Of a stretch of DNA of 31,438 bases, positions 9,999-21,404 are shown one piece after another. The DNA lies in the NCBI GenBank assembly GCA_024741835.1, contig JAENRP010000353.1, positions 1 to 31,438 on the forward strand, given 5' to 3'. Within the stretch, counting starts at the first letter, position 1. Every line of letters begins with the position of its first letter. Source of the stretch: Diplocarpon mali (lineage: Eukaryota > Ascomycota > Leotiomycetes > Helotiales > Drepanopezizaceae). A model generated the notes under the pieces. It was not told where the DNA came from and did not search any database. It was given only the letters and a program-made list of their open reading frames with translations. The translations under genes were made by a program, and so were the position numbers.

Positions 9999-12900
9999 AT
10001 GTCGCTAAGTGGGCTAGACAGTGTGAAGATCAAAGAGGCTCACGATGCGGTTTCTGCAGAGTCGAGAGGATGGTGAGCTTCGCTCCTGTGACCTCGTGCT
10101 TTCAGAGCGACAGTCTGACGCAGTCAAAAACTTATGAAATTCGCAGGTTTCTGCTCAGATATGCTTCCCGCGACGAGGTCGAGCTGGCAGTACAAGGGAG
10201 TGGGGGGATTGAGGAAATTCGAAACACAATTGCGAATTTGCAGGAGCCCTCGCCCTTGTTCGGTTTTCTGCGATATAGGAGGAGAAATGTTGTGATCAAA
10301 TATGTGCCGGAGGAATGTTCCAGATTGGTACAAGGTCGGTTCCTGTATTTTTGGGGGGAAATAATCTCTTTGGCTAATTAAACTTCTCCACAGCAAGAGT
10401 CACGGTACACTTCAATGCGGTTACAGAACGGTTTTCTCCCCACGACACCGTTTTCCCCATCACGACCGCTGAGGAGCTGCGGGATTCCACCCTCTCTGCC
10501 GCATGCTCTCTGCATACCGCCTCGGGATCAACATCCTCCTCTACAAGCTCTTTGCGGCGTAGACGTTTGGTAGAAATTGCAGAGGACGCCGAAGAAGAAA
10601 CCCGTGCCAAAAGGCGATCAACAGCCCCCAGGGAACGGCCTTCCACGGCGAATATCACTGCTTCTATTTCAGAGGCACAAGTAACTCTTTTATCGTCTTT
10701 ACAACCAGAGCTGCCTACCTGCCTTCCAGAATCTACCCCCTTTAATTCTAAGGTCTCGGAAGCCAGATCATACGCATCTTTCGTTGGAAAGCCGCATAAC
10801 ACTGAGATCAGACCACGCTCCCCTGCGAGTGAGGGACGAAAATCCTCTCAATCTACTCGACCGGACCTATACAGTTATTCGCCTCATAATCCGAGAGGAG
10901 GACGACCAAAAGTTGTACTAGGACCAAGACCATCACTTGATGTCACCGCTGTTGGCGGAAGACCGCGTACATCCGGAGCCGCTTCCTACTATCGCCCTGT
11001 CTCGACACTACCTGCAGGCCTAAAATCGTTTCCGAAAAGCTCCAGGAAGGAGAAAGACAGGTCAAAGCACCCTGGAGATCCACCCACTGTGAGCATTTCG
11101 CCACCGCCAATAATCAATTCATCATTGACACCTTCACAAGGCGTTTATACGCGGCCTCATACCAGTTGCGGAAGGTCTAGCAGCAGTTCTGGGCTATTCG
11201 CATCCAATATACCGTCGCCTATTAGCCCTAAAGGACTCTTCATAACGCCCGAAAAGGCCCGGTTGATGAAAGCCCTCCAACTTCGAAGTAAAAAAAAGGC
11301 GAATGCTGCAGAGTCGACGTTTTCTAGTTCTCCAGAAGGTCTGATCAGCTCCACCGTCACAAGTGACAGGCTTTCTTTCGGGGCCCCAAAGGAGGTAGAG
11401 GATACATTGGTCATGTTGGACGAATTGGCAAAGGCGGATGACTCCGGGATTGCATTCGATGCAAGGTCAACACTGATAACAGATGAATCAGATGCGACAA
11501 GGTCTGATTCTTACCCAGTCTCTATTGTCGGCCCTTCCGAAAGGGCCGAGTCTACCAGGGCATCGTCGATCTCAGAATCGACTGATGGGACTATTCAGGA
11601 GCCGAGCAATCCCAGAGAAGAGCCGCTACTAGACAAAGAGGCAGGCAGCTCAAGTCATGAGCATACCAATGCCACAAATAATAGCAACAATATCTTAGCC
11701 CCTACTGAAGTTCCAGCAGAGCAGCTTGAACAGCTCTCCCCTACGCTTTACAGTCCACCCCAGGAGTATGCTGCAAATACTCAAGCGGCGACGCCTGCAT
11801 CAGACCCTACGGTCACATCTGAAGAACTCGAGGAGACATTGCAAACACCAGAGAAAGCCACACAGCAGAATCCTCTAGAAGAGACACAAGCGAGCGCTCC
11901 AGGACCATCGCCAAAGGGACACACAAGTCCTCAGGAGGCTCATGCATCAGTCAGTATTGCCTCTGAAACTGACCCAGAACCAAGGAAAGCTCCTACGTCA
12001 ACAATTATCGTTCAAGAGCCCGCAGGTGTAGAAAATACTTCCGAAACAGCATTGCTTGTCAATAACAAAGATGCTCCTCCAGATAAATCACCTGTCGAGA
12101 GTACTTTCTCTGCTACCGAAGAAGAAGGTCCAGGAATCCCAGGTACCAAGAAGTTGAGGCTCAAAGGCTCTGTTGGTCCTATTCGAACGGACGTGGGTAA
12201 AGGTAGTCGGAGTCGCGCAAACTCCGAGGCCAATTTCTCATCGGACGATGATCTTTTGGATGAGTTATCTTCGGCGGTCATGCAAGAGGCCCAGCCAATC
12301 TCCGTTTCAAAATCGCCTGTCAGCCCTATCCTCCCAAGCCCAAAGAAGCAGCAAGGGGAGCTGAGCCGATTTTCTCGTGTATTTTCTACACCTATTCGCA
12401 GCGAAAATTCAGCAGCCTCGATGCTGGAACTCCCGTCAGGATCTGAGCGACCCCCCTCGAGATCTATTTCTGCCGGCGATGCCTATCTAAAACGTATCAA
12501 TCAACAGCAGAGCAAGCCTATAGCCATGAAGGTCAATCTTGGATCTGGAATATCTCAGAGGATCAAGGCCCTTGAAAAGCTGTCAAGCTTGGCCCCTGAC
12601 GCATCACCTACAGGAACTACCGGCCCTCCGCAAGCAGCATCAACATCCTTCTTTTCGGTTCGAAGAGGGAGCGCGCGTGGAAAATCGTCGTCTGTTACAG
12701 AGCGTGCGAGTTCTTTGACTCGAAAATCCCCCCCAGCGTCTCCTGAAGGCTCGAAAGATACCGATAAAGCGATAGACCGATCCGGATCCGTTCGAAATCG
12801 ACTGGATTCTTTCACGTCTGGTATTGTTCCGCCAAGTCAAGCTGCCCGATCCCGGCCAGAATCCGTATCAGTAACTGCACGTATAATCCGGGACCCCTCA

Positions 12901-13881
12901 CAGCCCTTTCCAGCCCCAACAGAAGCAGGGAGAGATCCATTAGAGTATAAGCCTTTGGATCTCAAACAATCTCCTCTGGTGATTGATCATCAGAAAGCTA
13001 TCGTTCAGCCTCCAAAAGAGACAATGCAGGAGCGACGGCATTCCGATGACAGACGCTCATCAACGTCGTCCAAGACAACGACTAAAGAGCAGAGGTCTTC
13101 AATGAATGTTATCAAAGATTTCATCAGCGATCGTCGATCTTCATTCTCTGAATGCCGCCGGCCAATTGCAACTATAGAACCTTCCACTCCATCTCCTTCC
13201 GTGAGGTCCCCATCGCACCCACCGTCAGTTCATCCATCTCCTGCACACCAGGGGCCAATATCTACTAGTCGAGTCTCATCATCCAATCGCGATCAAGGAC
13301 AGTCTTTATCTCCACCACCTACCGCCGGTTCATCGTCCTCTACTAGCGACGAGAAGGCCGATAAGAAGCCAAACAGAGCGAGCCGAATCATTCGTCGAAT
13401 GTCTTCCTCACTAACAGCAAGCCGAAAGACAATCACACACGCGATATCGCCCACCGTTCGCGAAGAATTAGAACCTCTTCAGTCCAGCAGCACCCCGTCG
13501 CTTGACCCCTTGCACCCTTGTAATAATCCTATGTCACCCGCGGATGTCGATATCGGTGATGTGAACGTCCAATTTCCCGACAGCTTGCTCTGGAAACGAC
13601 GGTCAATGCTACTCGATTCGCAGGGATTTCTTATCATCTCTCCTGCTCTCTCCGCTCGGGACAAGTCGAGTGCCGGAGTAGCCACTCGCCGCTTCCATCT
13701 CAGCGAGTTCAGAATGCCCTGTATTCCCGATGTCGAAATGCAAGAGTTGCCAAATAGTGTTGTTTTGAACTTCATCGAGGGCGGTGGACTACAGGTCGCT
13801 TGCGAGGATCGTGCTGGCCAGGCGCGCATACTAGACAGTGAGCTTCAAAAGACCGAGTACGCTATGTCACAATTCAACTAA
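9999..13881 (+). CDS. ADF-homology domain protein with long disordered region and PH-like C-terminus
   Basis: Three exons, 9999-10072, 10147-10334 and 10394-13881, give 1249 aa with all phases closing. Residues about 5-130 resemble an ADF-H (cofilin/coactosin/Abp1-type) fold: SVKIKEAHDAV, WFLLRYASRDEVEL, GGIEEIRNTIANLQEPSPL, FGFLRYRR, NVVIKYVPEECSRLVQA, VTVHFNAVTERF and a final helix TTAEELRDSTL. This order matches the coactosin/Abp1 branch, which binds actin filaments. Residues about 135-1140 are Ser/Pro/Thr/Glu-rich and low-complexity, with basic clusters around 1080-1110 (RASRIIRRMSSSL). The last about 105 residues (LLWKRRSMLLDSQGFLIISP; RRFHLSEFRMPCIPDVEMQE; LQVACEDRAGQARILDSELQ) look like a PH domain. 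Probable cortical actin or membrane-linked scaffold; this role is inferred. The start atgTCGCTA is the only Met that gives the complete first ADF-H strand and helix. Intron 2 has an unusual gtcggt donor. Confidence 0.87.
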
Positions 13882-14439
13882 CAAACAAATCTAGTTCTTC
13901 AAGAATCACACCGCTTATGCTAAGCCTATGTTCAATAAACAGTATCTCTCCACTACTACCTCAACCCATCATCTCATTAGTACGGGCATTTTTGACTCTT
14001 CTACATGACGCATGTATCACGATGTTTGGAGATTCCTTCACATGTGTCATAATATCTCTCCCCGAGGAGAAGCTCCCCATCCAGATACCAGATTTCTTCG
14101 ATCATACCAGGATTTCTTTTGTGTTCATAGCTTCGTGTTCTGTCTAATGTATGGATACTTGTCTTTTGATCACGTTTGGCGCGCAAGCGAAAGCATAGCA
14201 TAGTAAAGCATAATCACCAGCATAAGCGGGCGGGTGTTTTGGATTTAGGCAAATGGAAATTGAGAATAAGGCGTTTGGGTCGGCCTGTGTGTCAATTTAT
14301 GTCTGTGCTTGAGCGGCTGTTCTACTTGTTCTCACCGCCATGGTCGGGATGACGTACTCTGGCCAGCCGTTTTTCTATTCTGCTCACGCACGAGCGACAA
14401 ATGGTGCTATATACACTGCCAGTGCTGTTTTGAACTCTG
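13882..14439. other. Convergent intergenic region, 3' UTRs
   Basis: Lies between the stop codons of the ADF-H gene (+) and RNase T2 (-). Short frames on both strands (for example 13917-14147) are hydrophobic but featureless and were not called. Probably 3' untranslated sequence of both genes. Confidence 0.55.
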
Positions 14440-16029
14440 TCAAATGTTCTCTTCAGAAGTTTCTTGCGGTTGCTTTATTGCCCATTTCAATTTCAAAACG
14501 ACTAGCCCATCTTTCTTGACTCTCTCTTTGAGTGTTTCGGTCTTTACCGCCATTCCTGCCTTATGTAAAGCAGTATAAATACCGAGCTTTTCGGACCCGG
14601 CTGGAATAGCAGCAGCGAAAAAAAGATTCGACTCCCCATATTCAAGTAGTCCGTTGCGGCTCTGTGTTTTTGCATTAGCACCTGCTGACACTCTGTCAGA
14701 CATTATCTTGATCTTACAGTGAAAATTGTGGGCACATAGATTTTGGGGTCGCAAACGAGTTTGTGTTCTTGAATTTGACATGGCCCGCTCACCGTCCGCA
14801 ATGTGAAGCCCGACCCTACCGAAGATTATTAGCAGCTGAACGCTCCGGAAATCGGCCTGTGGAAAACAAATAAAGTGAAGCATGGGGTTGTCTTACCAGA
14901 TGTAATCGGGATAGCGGTGAAGGTTGCACAATTCACCCTCGTATACCAACTCCCCGAGCGGATCAAGCACCCTCTCTGTTTGTCCTGCTCTCTATCGAGA
15001 ATGACTTCCAGTATTCCCTTTCCATAGAATGGAATCGGGGCTACGGAAGCCGGTAATGGGGGGGGGCCCAACATGAGGGCGATTTCGCCGGTTTTCGGCA
15101 CGTATCTGATGTCAGCCGCGGGGCATGTTACTGGTACTCCTACAGGAGTGGTGGCTTCGAATGTGCCTGTTGGCACAGAGCCACGGACACGGAAGGTGTA
15201 AGATATTTCGTGGAGGGTGTAGCCACTGCACCGGATTGCAACGTCGTGGCCGAATCCTCTCTTAAGAGCTTCGGAGATCTCGGATGCGGTGTAGGTTTTC
15301 GTGGCTGAGGGGAAGATGCCTGCTTCTGCGAGAAACTGTTAAGGTGAGGGCATCATCAGCATCACTTCGGGGGAGAGTGTCGAGGAAAGTCGGTACCTTG
15401 TAGCTGTCGATCTTCTTGTAGAGGTTTACAGCACTTTGGAAGTAGTCGACGACCTCCTGCTGTGGGGTATAGTCGTTGTAGCAGCTTGGGGCTAGGCTGC
15501 TGATGCAAGTTCCGTGCTTATCCCATTCACGCTCCCAGAAGGCTTCTTCGTCTCCTTTCCTGCCAGGCGGCCACAAGGTGTGCATGTCCGAAAGAAGCTC
15601 GGTCTGGCCGAATGTCTTCAAGATGTCGCTAATCTTGGTATATTTTCTGGCACAGTGTCAGAGATGCTGAGTGCTGCGGTGAATAATTTGCATACCGAGA
15701 TGGGTCGCAACTTTCTTCAAATGTGCCGTCACAGAGGTTAGGCCAGAAGCCATGGATTGTCCATGACTTTTCAGGTCCTTGAGTAGAAAGTGAGTAACCA
15801 GGCAAGTCTTGGGAATTGGATAAGATATCGACATACCCGAGAATTTGCCTACGGCTGGATTGGAGTCCCAGACTTGGGTTAGCAGAAGTTGGCCTCCCGG
15901 AGAGTTGAAGCAGCAGAGGTCGGTTGAGACCAGAGCTCCGCAACTCAGCAATGGATTTACACAAGTCTTGAACGTGCCAAGCGCCAAAGCCACCGGCAAA
16001 CCCACTGCAGCCAGCAAAACCCAAGCCAT
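14440..16029 (-). CDS. Secreted ribonuclease T2
   Basis: T2-family endoribonuclease cutting single-stranded RNA via 2',3'-cyclic phosphates. Model, 6 exons on the minus strand: 16029-15837, 15777-15696, 15646-15397, 15335-14897, 14815-14718, 14661-14440; 427 aa, phases close throughout. A signal peptide (MAWVLLAAVGLPVALALG) is followed by CVNPLLSCGA and LLLTQVWDSNPAVG. Active-site motif CAS-I is TIHGFWPNLC (71-80, His73); CAS-II is FWEREWDKHGTC (128-139, Glu132, Lys135, His136). Where most family members have His before the Glu, this protein has Arg131. Many Cys support extracellular folding. After about residue 260 a fungal C-terminal extension follows (KGILEVILD, WYTRVNCATFTAIP, GSGFTLRTVSGPCQIQEHKL, NGLLEYGESNLFFAAAIPAG), as in Rny1-like enzymes. 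Destination is extracellular or vacuolar. The tail ends unusually polar (KQPQETSEENI). Confidence 0.95.
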
Positions 16030-16097
16030 GATAGAGAGAGAAGNGGGGGAGAGAGAAGCTCTGATTTCTACTGAACAAGAGTAAAGAAACAGTGCTA

Positions 16098-16104
16098 CTT
16101 ATAC
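16098..16104 (-). promoter_or_regulatory. TATA-like box of the RNase T2 gene
   Basis: On the minus strand the sequence gtataag lies about 70 nt before the ATG at 16029 and is followed by a CT-rich leader, an arrangement common for fungal core promoters. The single ambiguous base of the window (n at 16044) is within that leader and does not affect the protein. Confidence 0.35.
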
Positions 16105-16812
16105 ACTCTTTGTCCTTTAGCCGCTCCTTCTGCTCCAAACATTCTATAGAGACGAAAAAGGCTTGATAGAAATAAGCAGCGCTCCATCCCTTGCACGTCT
16201 TTGTCGTTAGCCCGGGTCGTCGACGGCCTCGTCCCACAGCCAAAGGGGGACAGCTCACGATTGAAGCCACTCGGCCCTGCCGCAGACTCAAACGGGGAGT
16301 TGAGGGATCGGTGCAGGAGACGGGCACGAGGCTATTAACAGTAGGCAGTGTCGCGGCGAGAAAGCGACCTACAAGGATTGCTGTTGGAAAATGAGTCGTC
16401 CAAGAATAATTCGTCGATATGGTCGCGCGTAGTAGGATCATCTTCCGACCGATACGGACCGGGAAGAACCCAAGTTCAAGGCTGGCTGCGAGGACCTTTG
16501 ATTTTGTACACAAGTCGCTTGCATTACGAGATTTCTTACCTCCTAGGAGGCCCCTGAGCGGGCAGCATCTTCGGTCGAGTTGGCATGTATCGCGTTTTTC
16601 AAACGACGCGGTGACGGGAGGGAGGAGATGCTTATTCCGAGTTTATCCTTTCAAGTCAGGCCTGCAGGAAGCGAGATTTATAAACGGTGCCAGCCCACTT
16701 GCGCGCTCTGATAAAAAAGACCTTGTGTGGACCCTGGCGCGCTAAGAGATACAATATCATTTGCTTCTTATGATATCGCCGACTCTGCTACCAAGTCTGT
16801 GGGTGAGTAGCA

Positions 16813-16843
<31 letters not shown>
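16813..16843. repeat. Compound (TC)n(TG)n microsatellite
   Basis: About 7 TC units run directly into about 8 TG units, uninterrupted. It lies in non-coding DNA about 0.8 kb upstream of the RNase T2 start. Confidence 0.95.
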
Positions 16844-19349
16844 AAACCGTCGCAAGCCAGACACACACCATAATACTGTAGCTTATTCTCAAGGGGGCCT
16901 GAAGGTGCGTTTGCGGCTCAGTGTACTTTCATGAGGTGTATTGTTGGCCTGGGACGCGGCACATCTCATCCTGTCGCATCCCTAGGAGATGCTTATAGCT
17001 TCTTTTCAAACCTTGAGAGGTCGCTGTAATCTAGAATATTGAGAAGATCTCGAGATCTATTGTTCGAGGTACACATAATCAATATACATACATAGCAATT
17101 ATAAATATACATATAAGATAACCTTGACCCCTGATCCGCGATGGATCCGGGAGTGGGTTATACGTCCGCCGCGTAAGCCAACACAACAGCGCATTTTCGC
17201 TTCGCAAATCTACCCTCGCTTCCAGGCCCGAACAAAATCATCGAAATCCCTAATGTGGAGAGCTCTCACCATTCCCCAACCCGCCAGAGTAAGCATGATG
17301 CTAATCTCCTAACACGTGGGTAAGGATTCCCGGGCCCCACGAGCTGAGCTGCCTTGGAGGGTTCTTAATCGCATCTCGCTACGTGGATTGAACGTTAAAA
17401 TTCCCAAGTCAATAAACCGTCGCCGAAGATACTGCGAGTTTTGTTGTTACCGAGCCTCGCATCGCCGTACTTCGTACAAATCCGACTCCCCAGTCCCGAA
17501 TCCAACAGGTTTCCCGCTACTCAGAGTCTCGTGGGAACTATATTTGTTACTTGCCCATGTACACTTACAGCAATAATAATAGAAAGTGCCGCAGCAGAAG
17601 CAAAATGCTACCTGTTCCCTCTTCCTTTCCAGAATCAATCTGGAGCTCTTGGGGTAGATACTCCACGCTCGCCTTGGTGCGGCAAAAGCTGTCTCTCACT
17701 TACCTCAACTTACTTATTAGAACGGGTCTCGCAGCCGGCGTACAAGTATACATCCAGACGGCCCGCCAACAACGCAGGTGGAGGCGAAGTTGATATTCCC
17801 GTCGGCTGTGGATTGATCATAGATGGTGTCGGTGGCTGATTGCTTCCCCTGACGATCCGCTTGCGACGAGGTCATCAACATCAACGATACGGACGGCGCG
17901 GTAGGTAAGGAACCTGTAGGTACCGTAGGTCATTTCGAGATGTTCGTCAACAGTGAATCTCTGCAGAATGTCACCTGGTCGGACTCGGCAATCAGTCTCG
18001 AGGCACAAACAAATAATAAAAAAACAAGACTTTGACCAAAGTAGAGACATCCATGGACCCGGGACACGTCGCACGTCGAAAGCAGCTTCGTACCTCAAAG
18101 TATTCAATCCACGCTCACTGCGAGGGATTGCTGTGTATACGCCGCCTCGTCGGAGAGATTCCGAAAGGAATATCAATGTTATGATCCACATCAGATTTTG
18201 GACATAGGATGGCACTTGCAGTGCTAATCTAATCCGGCTCGAGGATCTCGTCCTTGCGAACAATATTCTTCGTTTCCAGAGCCTAGCTGACGGATAGATA
18301 TGATATGGTCACCTTTCTCCGAGACACTCGGGCAAGCCATTTGTGCTTGTCGTGTCTGGAGATGAAGCTGCCGCTCTGGAGTCTCGTCTCCATCTAGTCT
18401 GATTGTGTCCCTAGTCTTGGACGCTCCCCCGGTATGAGTACTTCCTTGGCCAAGATTTCATCCATTGGTGATAGCTCTCACTCCATCGCCTCGCTTCTCC
18501 TGGACCAAGTACTTCACTAAGACGAACCAACTACCAGTCGACCCAGATTGCAAACGGGGCTGCCAAGAACGTTTGATTGTTTATAGCGAGATATAACAAA
18601 CCCCACGTTTTCTGCAGATGAAAAGCGTGGTTCATAACCATTCCGAAGCCGTCCCCGTCCTCCCATACACCTTGAGTGGACCTCCTAGGAAGCCAGAGCC
18701 TACCTTTGACGCTGCCGGATTTCTAGGTAATCATCCCCAAGTCCTGCACACATTTTTGGACCTTCAACTCTCGCGTGGCAGAGGCACAAACGTCCCGCCC
18801 AATAACATGACAAATCCGAACAAACACGGAGTCCAACAAGACATACCAAGGTAGGTAGTCAACCCGCAGACCTTCGGTTCAAAGCCAGCATCGAAAAAGT
18901 TTTCAAATCTTCAACCAAAGTTCCTTCAAACCAAGATCACAACGTGGTAAGTTCAAGAAAACCGGAAACAGGTTCAGGAGCCCGTCCGAACCCGGGCTCC
19001 GAAAAGCTTTGCAGAGCCCAGGCCAACTTCTCTTCCCTACCCAGGCCGTTCCTTGTGACTTCCCACGGCTTCACAGCAGTCGGGACAAAGCACTCAAGCA
19101 AGCGAGCCGTTTACCGCGCCGTTTACACACGCCAACGCCCACGCCCACGCCTACGTGCAATCAATAGCTCTGCTGCTCATCTGCAATGCTTCGATAACCC
19201 TCAAATGCCAGCCCACCCGCGTCCACACCCGGGGAAGGGAGATATCTGGGCAGGGTCCAGGTCGCAGGATGCTGGAAGGTGACCGACGCGTCTCATCAGA
19301 GACCTCGGACGCTCTGGGTGAGAGAAGTCGAAGCATGTCCGCTAGACAA

Positions 19350-19370
19350 CAGCAGCAGCAGCAGCAGCAG
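19350..19370 (+). repeat. (CAG)7 trinucleotide repeat
   Basis: Seven perfect CAG units preceded by CAA. In one plus-strand frame it would encode polyglutamine followed by an SRSRRR run, in a minus-strand frame polyalanine. Neither frame is supported as a gene, so it is recorded only as a repeat. Confidence 0.95.
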
Positions 19371-20176
19371 TCGAGGTCTCGTCGTCGAACAGAAAGTCCG
19401 ATTCCTGTTCTGAAAGGCTCCTCGGAGCTCCCCCTGCGGATGTTTCACAGCGCACCGAGATATCCCAAAACACACCCGCCTTGTCAGCGAGGACATGCTC
19501 GCGACCGTCTGCCTGGGGACGACAAGCGCGGCACTCCACATCGGCATCGCTCACCCAGCACCTCGGAAGGGTCAAGCAGGAGCCAGACGGCCGTTTGGTC
19601 GCTTGGGTTTCTGTTGCATCCGCTTTGTTCCAGGTGGGAGGGGAGACGGTCTTGAACCATCGAGTTGGAACGGCCGCCATCCTGATCTCCAGCGGTGGCA
19701 ACGGTATCCCCAGAGCCAGCACTCGAGCAGCCAGTCCATGACCACCCGGCTGCGAGCATCTCGGCGAGATTTCAGCAGTGTCTTGGAAAGTCCGAGCCCT
19801 CCCTCCCAGCCTGCGCTTTCCAGAGTGTCATGACTACTCGCTCTCTTGTTCGCATGAAGCCTTTCGCTTGGGCACCGCCACCGAGGCCTCGTTTCACCCG
19901 ACAGGCCTGGGCGGGTGTGGCCATGGCGGGGAGGCTAAGCCAGAGCAACGTCGAGTAAGTCGCAAGTCCCGCCCGAGATGCGAGCCGGGAGACGAAGAAG
20001 GGAGGGAATTCCGCAGGAGAATCGAGCAGAGCAGACAGACGACTCTGGAGTCTTTTCATTCCCCTACTATCTAGGAAGTGCACCCCTGTCCTTTTTTCTT
20101 TTCCTCCCCGGTCAGGTATCTCTCTGCAAAGATCGGAAGCAGACCGAAGCGCCAACCAGTTACGCCCAGCGAAAAA

Positions 20177-20194
20177 AATAATAATAATAATAAT
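20177..20194 (+). repeat. (AAT)6 trinucleotide repeat
   Basis: Six perfect AAT units after a run of A, about 135 bp beyond the stop codon of the secreted-protein gene on the other strand, so probably in or just past its 3' UTR. Confidence 0.95.
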
Positions 20195-20328
20195 CTGTTT
20201 GTGCTTGCTCGGAGATTACAATACCGCAATAGAGCCTTCCAACCTAATCATGCCCTTCCATAATGACATCCTGTCCAACCCCACTCGCGCCCTCGTTCAG
20301 AGAAGCACTGTTCGCGTGGGCTGCATTT

Positions 20329-21182
20329 TCACTCATCTTCCTCGTCCGCGTCGTCCGCGTCCACCTCTTTGGTTTCGACAAAGGTCAGCTCCGCGATCTG
20401 TCCTTCGGCCATGTTGAGGTTGACATGGTCGATTGCGGAGGGGTTTGGTTCGGCTGGTTCACGCTTCTCCAGCGACGAGTCCTGGCTGCCTTCTGTAGAA
20501 ATGTCAGACTCGATCAGCGTGGGGCCAGGGACACGCCGCATGTACCTTCAACGGCCAGGGAGCCACCACGGACAAACATGGTCGTGACGGTCGTCTTCAT
20601 CTTGGGCGAGAAGAAGTCCCGAGCCACGACCTCCCTTCTCGCGCGTGGAGCGGACACCCTGGCTGCACCAGCCTTCTGGGTGATGCCAACGCCGGATCCC
20701 TCTTTGCCTGTGCCGAGTTGTACCTCGGGGCTCGTCTTCAGGGCGGCCGAGGCGTAGTTCAGGGCCGCGTTGAATCCCTGGAGATCTCTTTTGTGGGCGG
20801 TGGCGTGCAGCTGGACGACTCGAGGAGCGATCTCCTTGCCCATGCCCTGGAGGGCCGTGACCTGAGCGGCCTGGTCGGCCGGGGCGGTTTGGATCGACGT
20901 GGAATCGGCGGGCTGGACGGCTGCCGCTGCGGCTGGTGCTTGCGCAGGAGCCGCAGCAGCAGGCGGAGCTGGGGCAGCGGCCGTGGCTGCAGCTTGAGCG
21001 GCACCTTGGGAGGCACCTTGTAGCGCGTTCATCAAGTTGGAGACGTCTTGCCTACCTCCGAAAGATATTTCACCATCACCGACTACCAGGGCTGGCGAGT
21101 AGGCTCCGAGATTGATGTTGAGCGGGAGGGCGTTGAGGGAGGGCGCGAAGAGAGCGAAGGCGAGAAGATAATTTGACAGCAT
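20329..21182 (-). CDS. Secreted Ala/Pro-rich protein with dibasic cleavage sites
   Basis: Two exons, 21182-20546 and 20492-20329 (donor gtacat, acceptor ctacag), give 266 aa. A clear signal peptide (MLSNYLLAFALFAPSLNA) is followed by a mature start LPLNINLGAYSPALVVGDGE. Residues about 59-92 are an Ala/Pro-rich linker. The region 105-160 contains possible helices (QVTALQGMGKEIAPRVVQLH; GFNAALNYASAALKTSPEVQ). Three dibasic motifs, KR 131-132, RR 182-183 and KR 222-223, could be Kex2 sites. The C-terminus is highly acidic (VDADDADEEDE). No Cys occurs in the predicted mature protein, so it is not a typical Cys-stabilised effector, and no GPI signal is seen. The family is not recognised. Intron use is supported by phase and by the acidic tail; unspliced reading would stop 10 codons into the intron. 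Confidence 0.75.
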
Positions 21183-21395
21183 GGCTGCGGCTGGCTGGCG
21201 AAATGCACAATTCGAAGACGATGCGTTGGAGGAACAAGATTAAAGGATTATCGAGGTTTTGAAGGGAGGGGGGATAGGAAGAAAAAAACAAAAGATCGAG
21301 AGCGTCAAGCTTCTTGATAGTAACGGGGTACGAAAAAAAAACAACGATTCGAGCACAGCTGCGGAACGAAAAGGATAAGATGGCATGAAGAAGAC

Positions 21396-21404
21396 ATTTA
21401 TACC
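21396..21404 (-). promoter_or_regulatory. TATA box candidate of the secreted-protein gene
   Basis: ggtataaat on the minus strand, about 215 nt before the ATG at 21182. The intervening leader is CT-rich on the coding strand. A plausible core promoter element, assigned by sequence alone. Confidence 0.35.

Larger units (their letters stand above)
16030..20328. other. Long gene-poor interval with microsatellites
   Basis: 4.3 kb with no gene that could be supported. Open frames up to 166 codons (19155-19655, +) and 148 codons (17817-18263, -) overlap others on both strands and contain no recognisable domain or convincing intron structure. The left end holds the RNase T2 promoter. The interval contains CT/GT, CAG and AAT microsatellites (listed separately), a CACGTG palindrome near 17312, and an AT-rich stretch about 17070-17120. 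A frame reading QEPDGRLVAWVSVASALFQV near 19585-19645 faintly recalls the start of MCT-type transporters but does not continue as one. Confidence 0.5.

Noticed and set aside
10374..10802. 142-codon minus-strand frame
   Set aside because: Antisense to the start of exon 3 of the ADF-H gene, whose spliced reading restores a complete ADF-H domain.
17817..18263. 148-codon minus-strand frame with a hydrophobic stretch
   Set aside because: No recognisable domain, overlapped by a plus-strand frame, no supporting promoter or intron structure.
19155..19741. Overlapping frames around the CAG repeat, including one with polyglutamine and one with a faint MCT-transporter-like PDG motif
   Set aside because: All three frames and both strands are open by chance in GC-rich DNA; the transporter-like similarity ends after about 20 residues.
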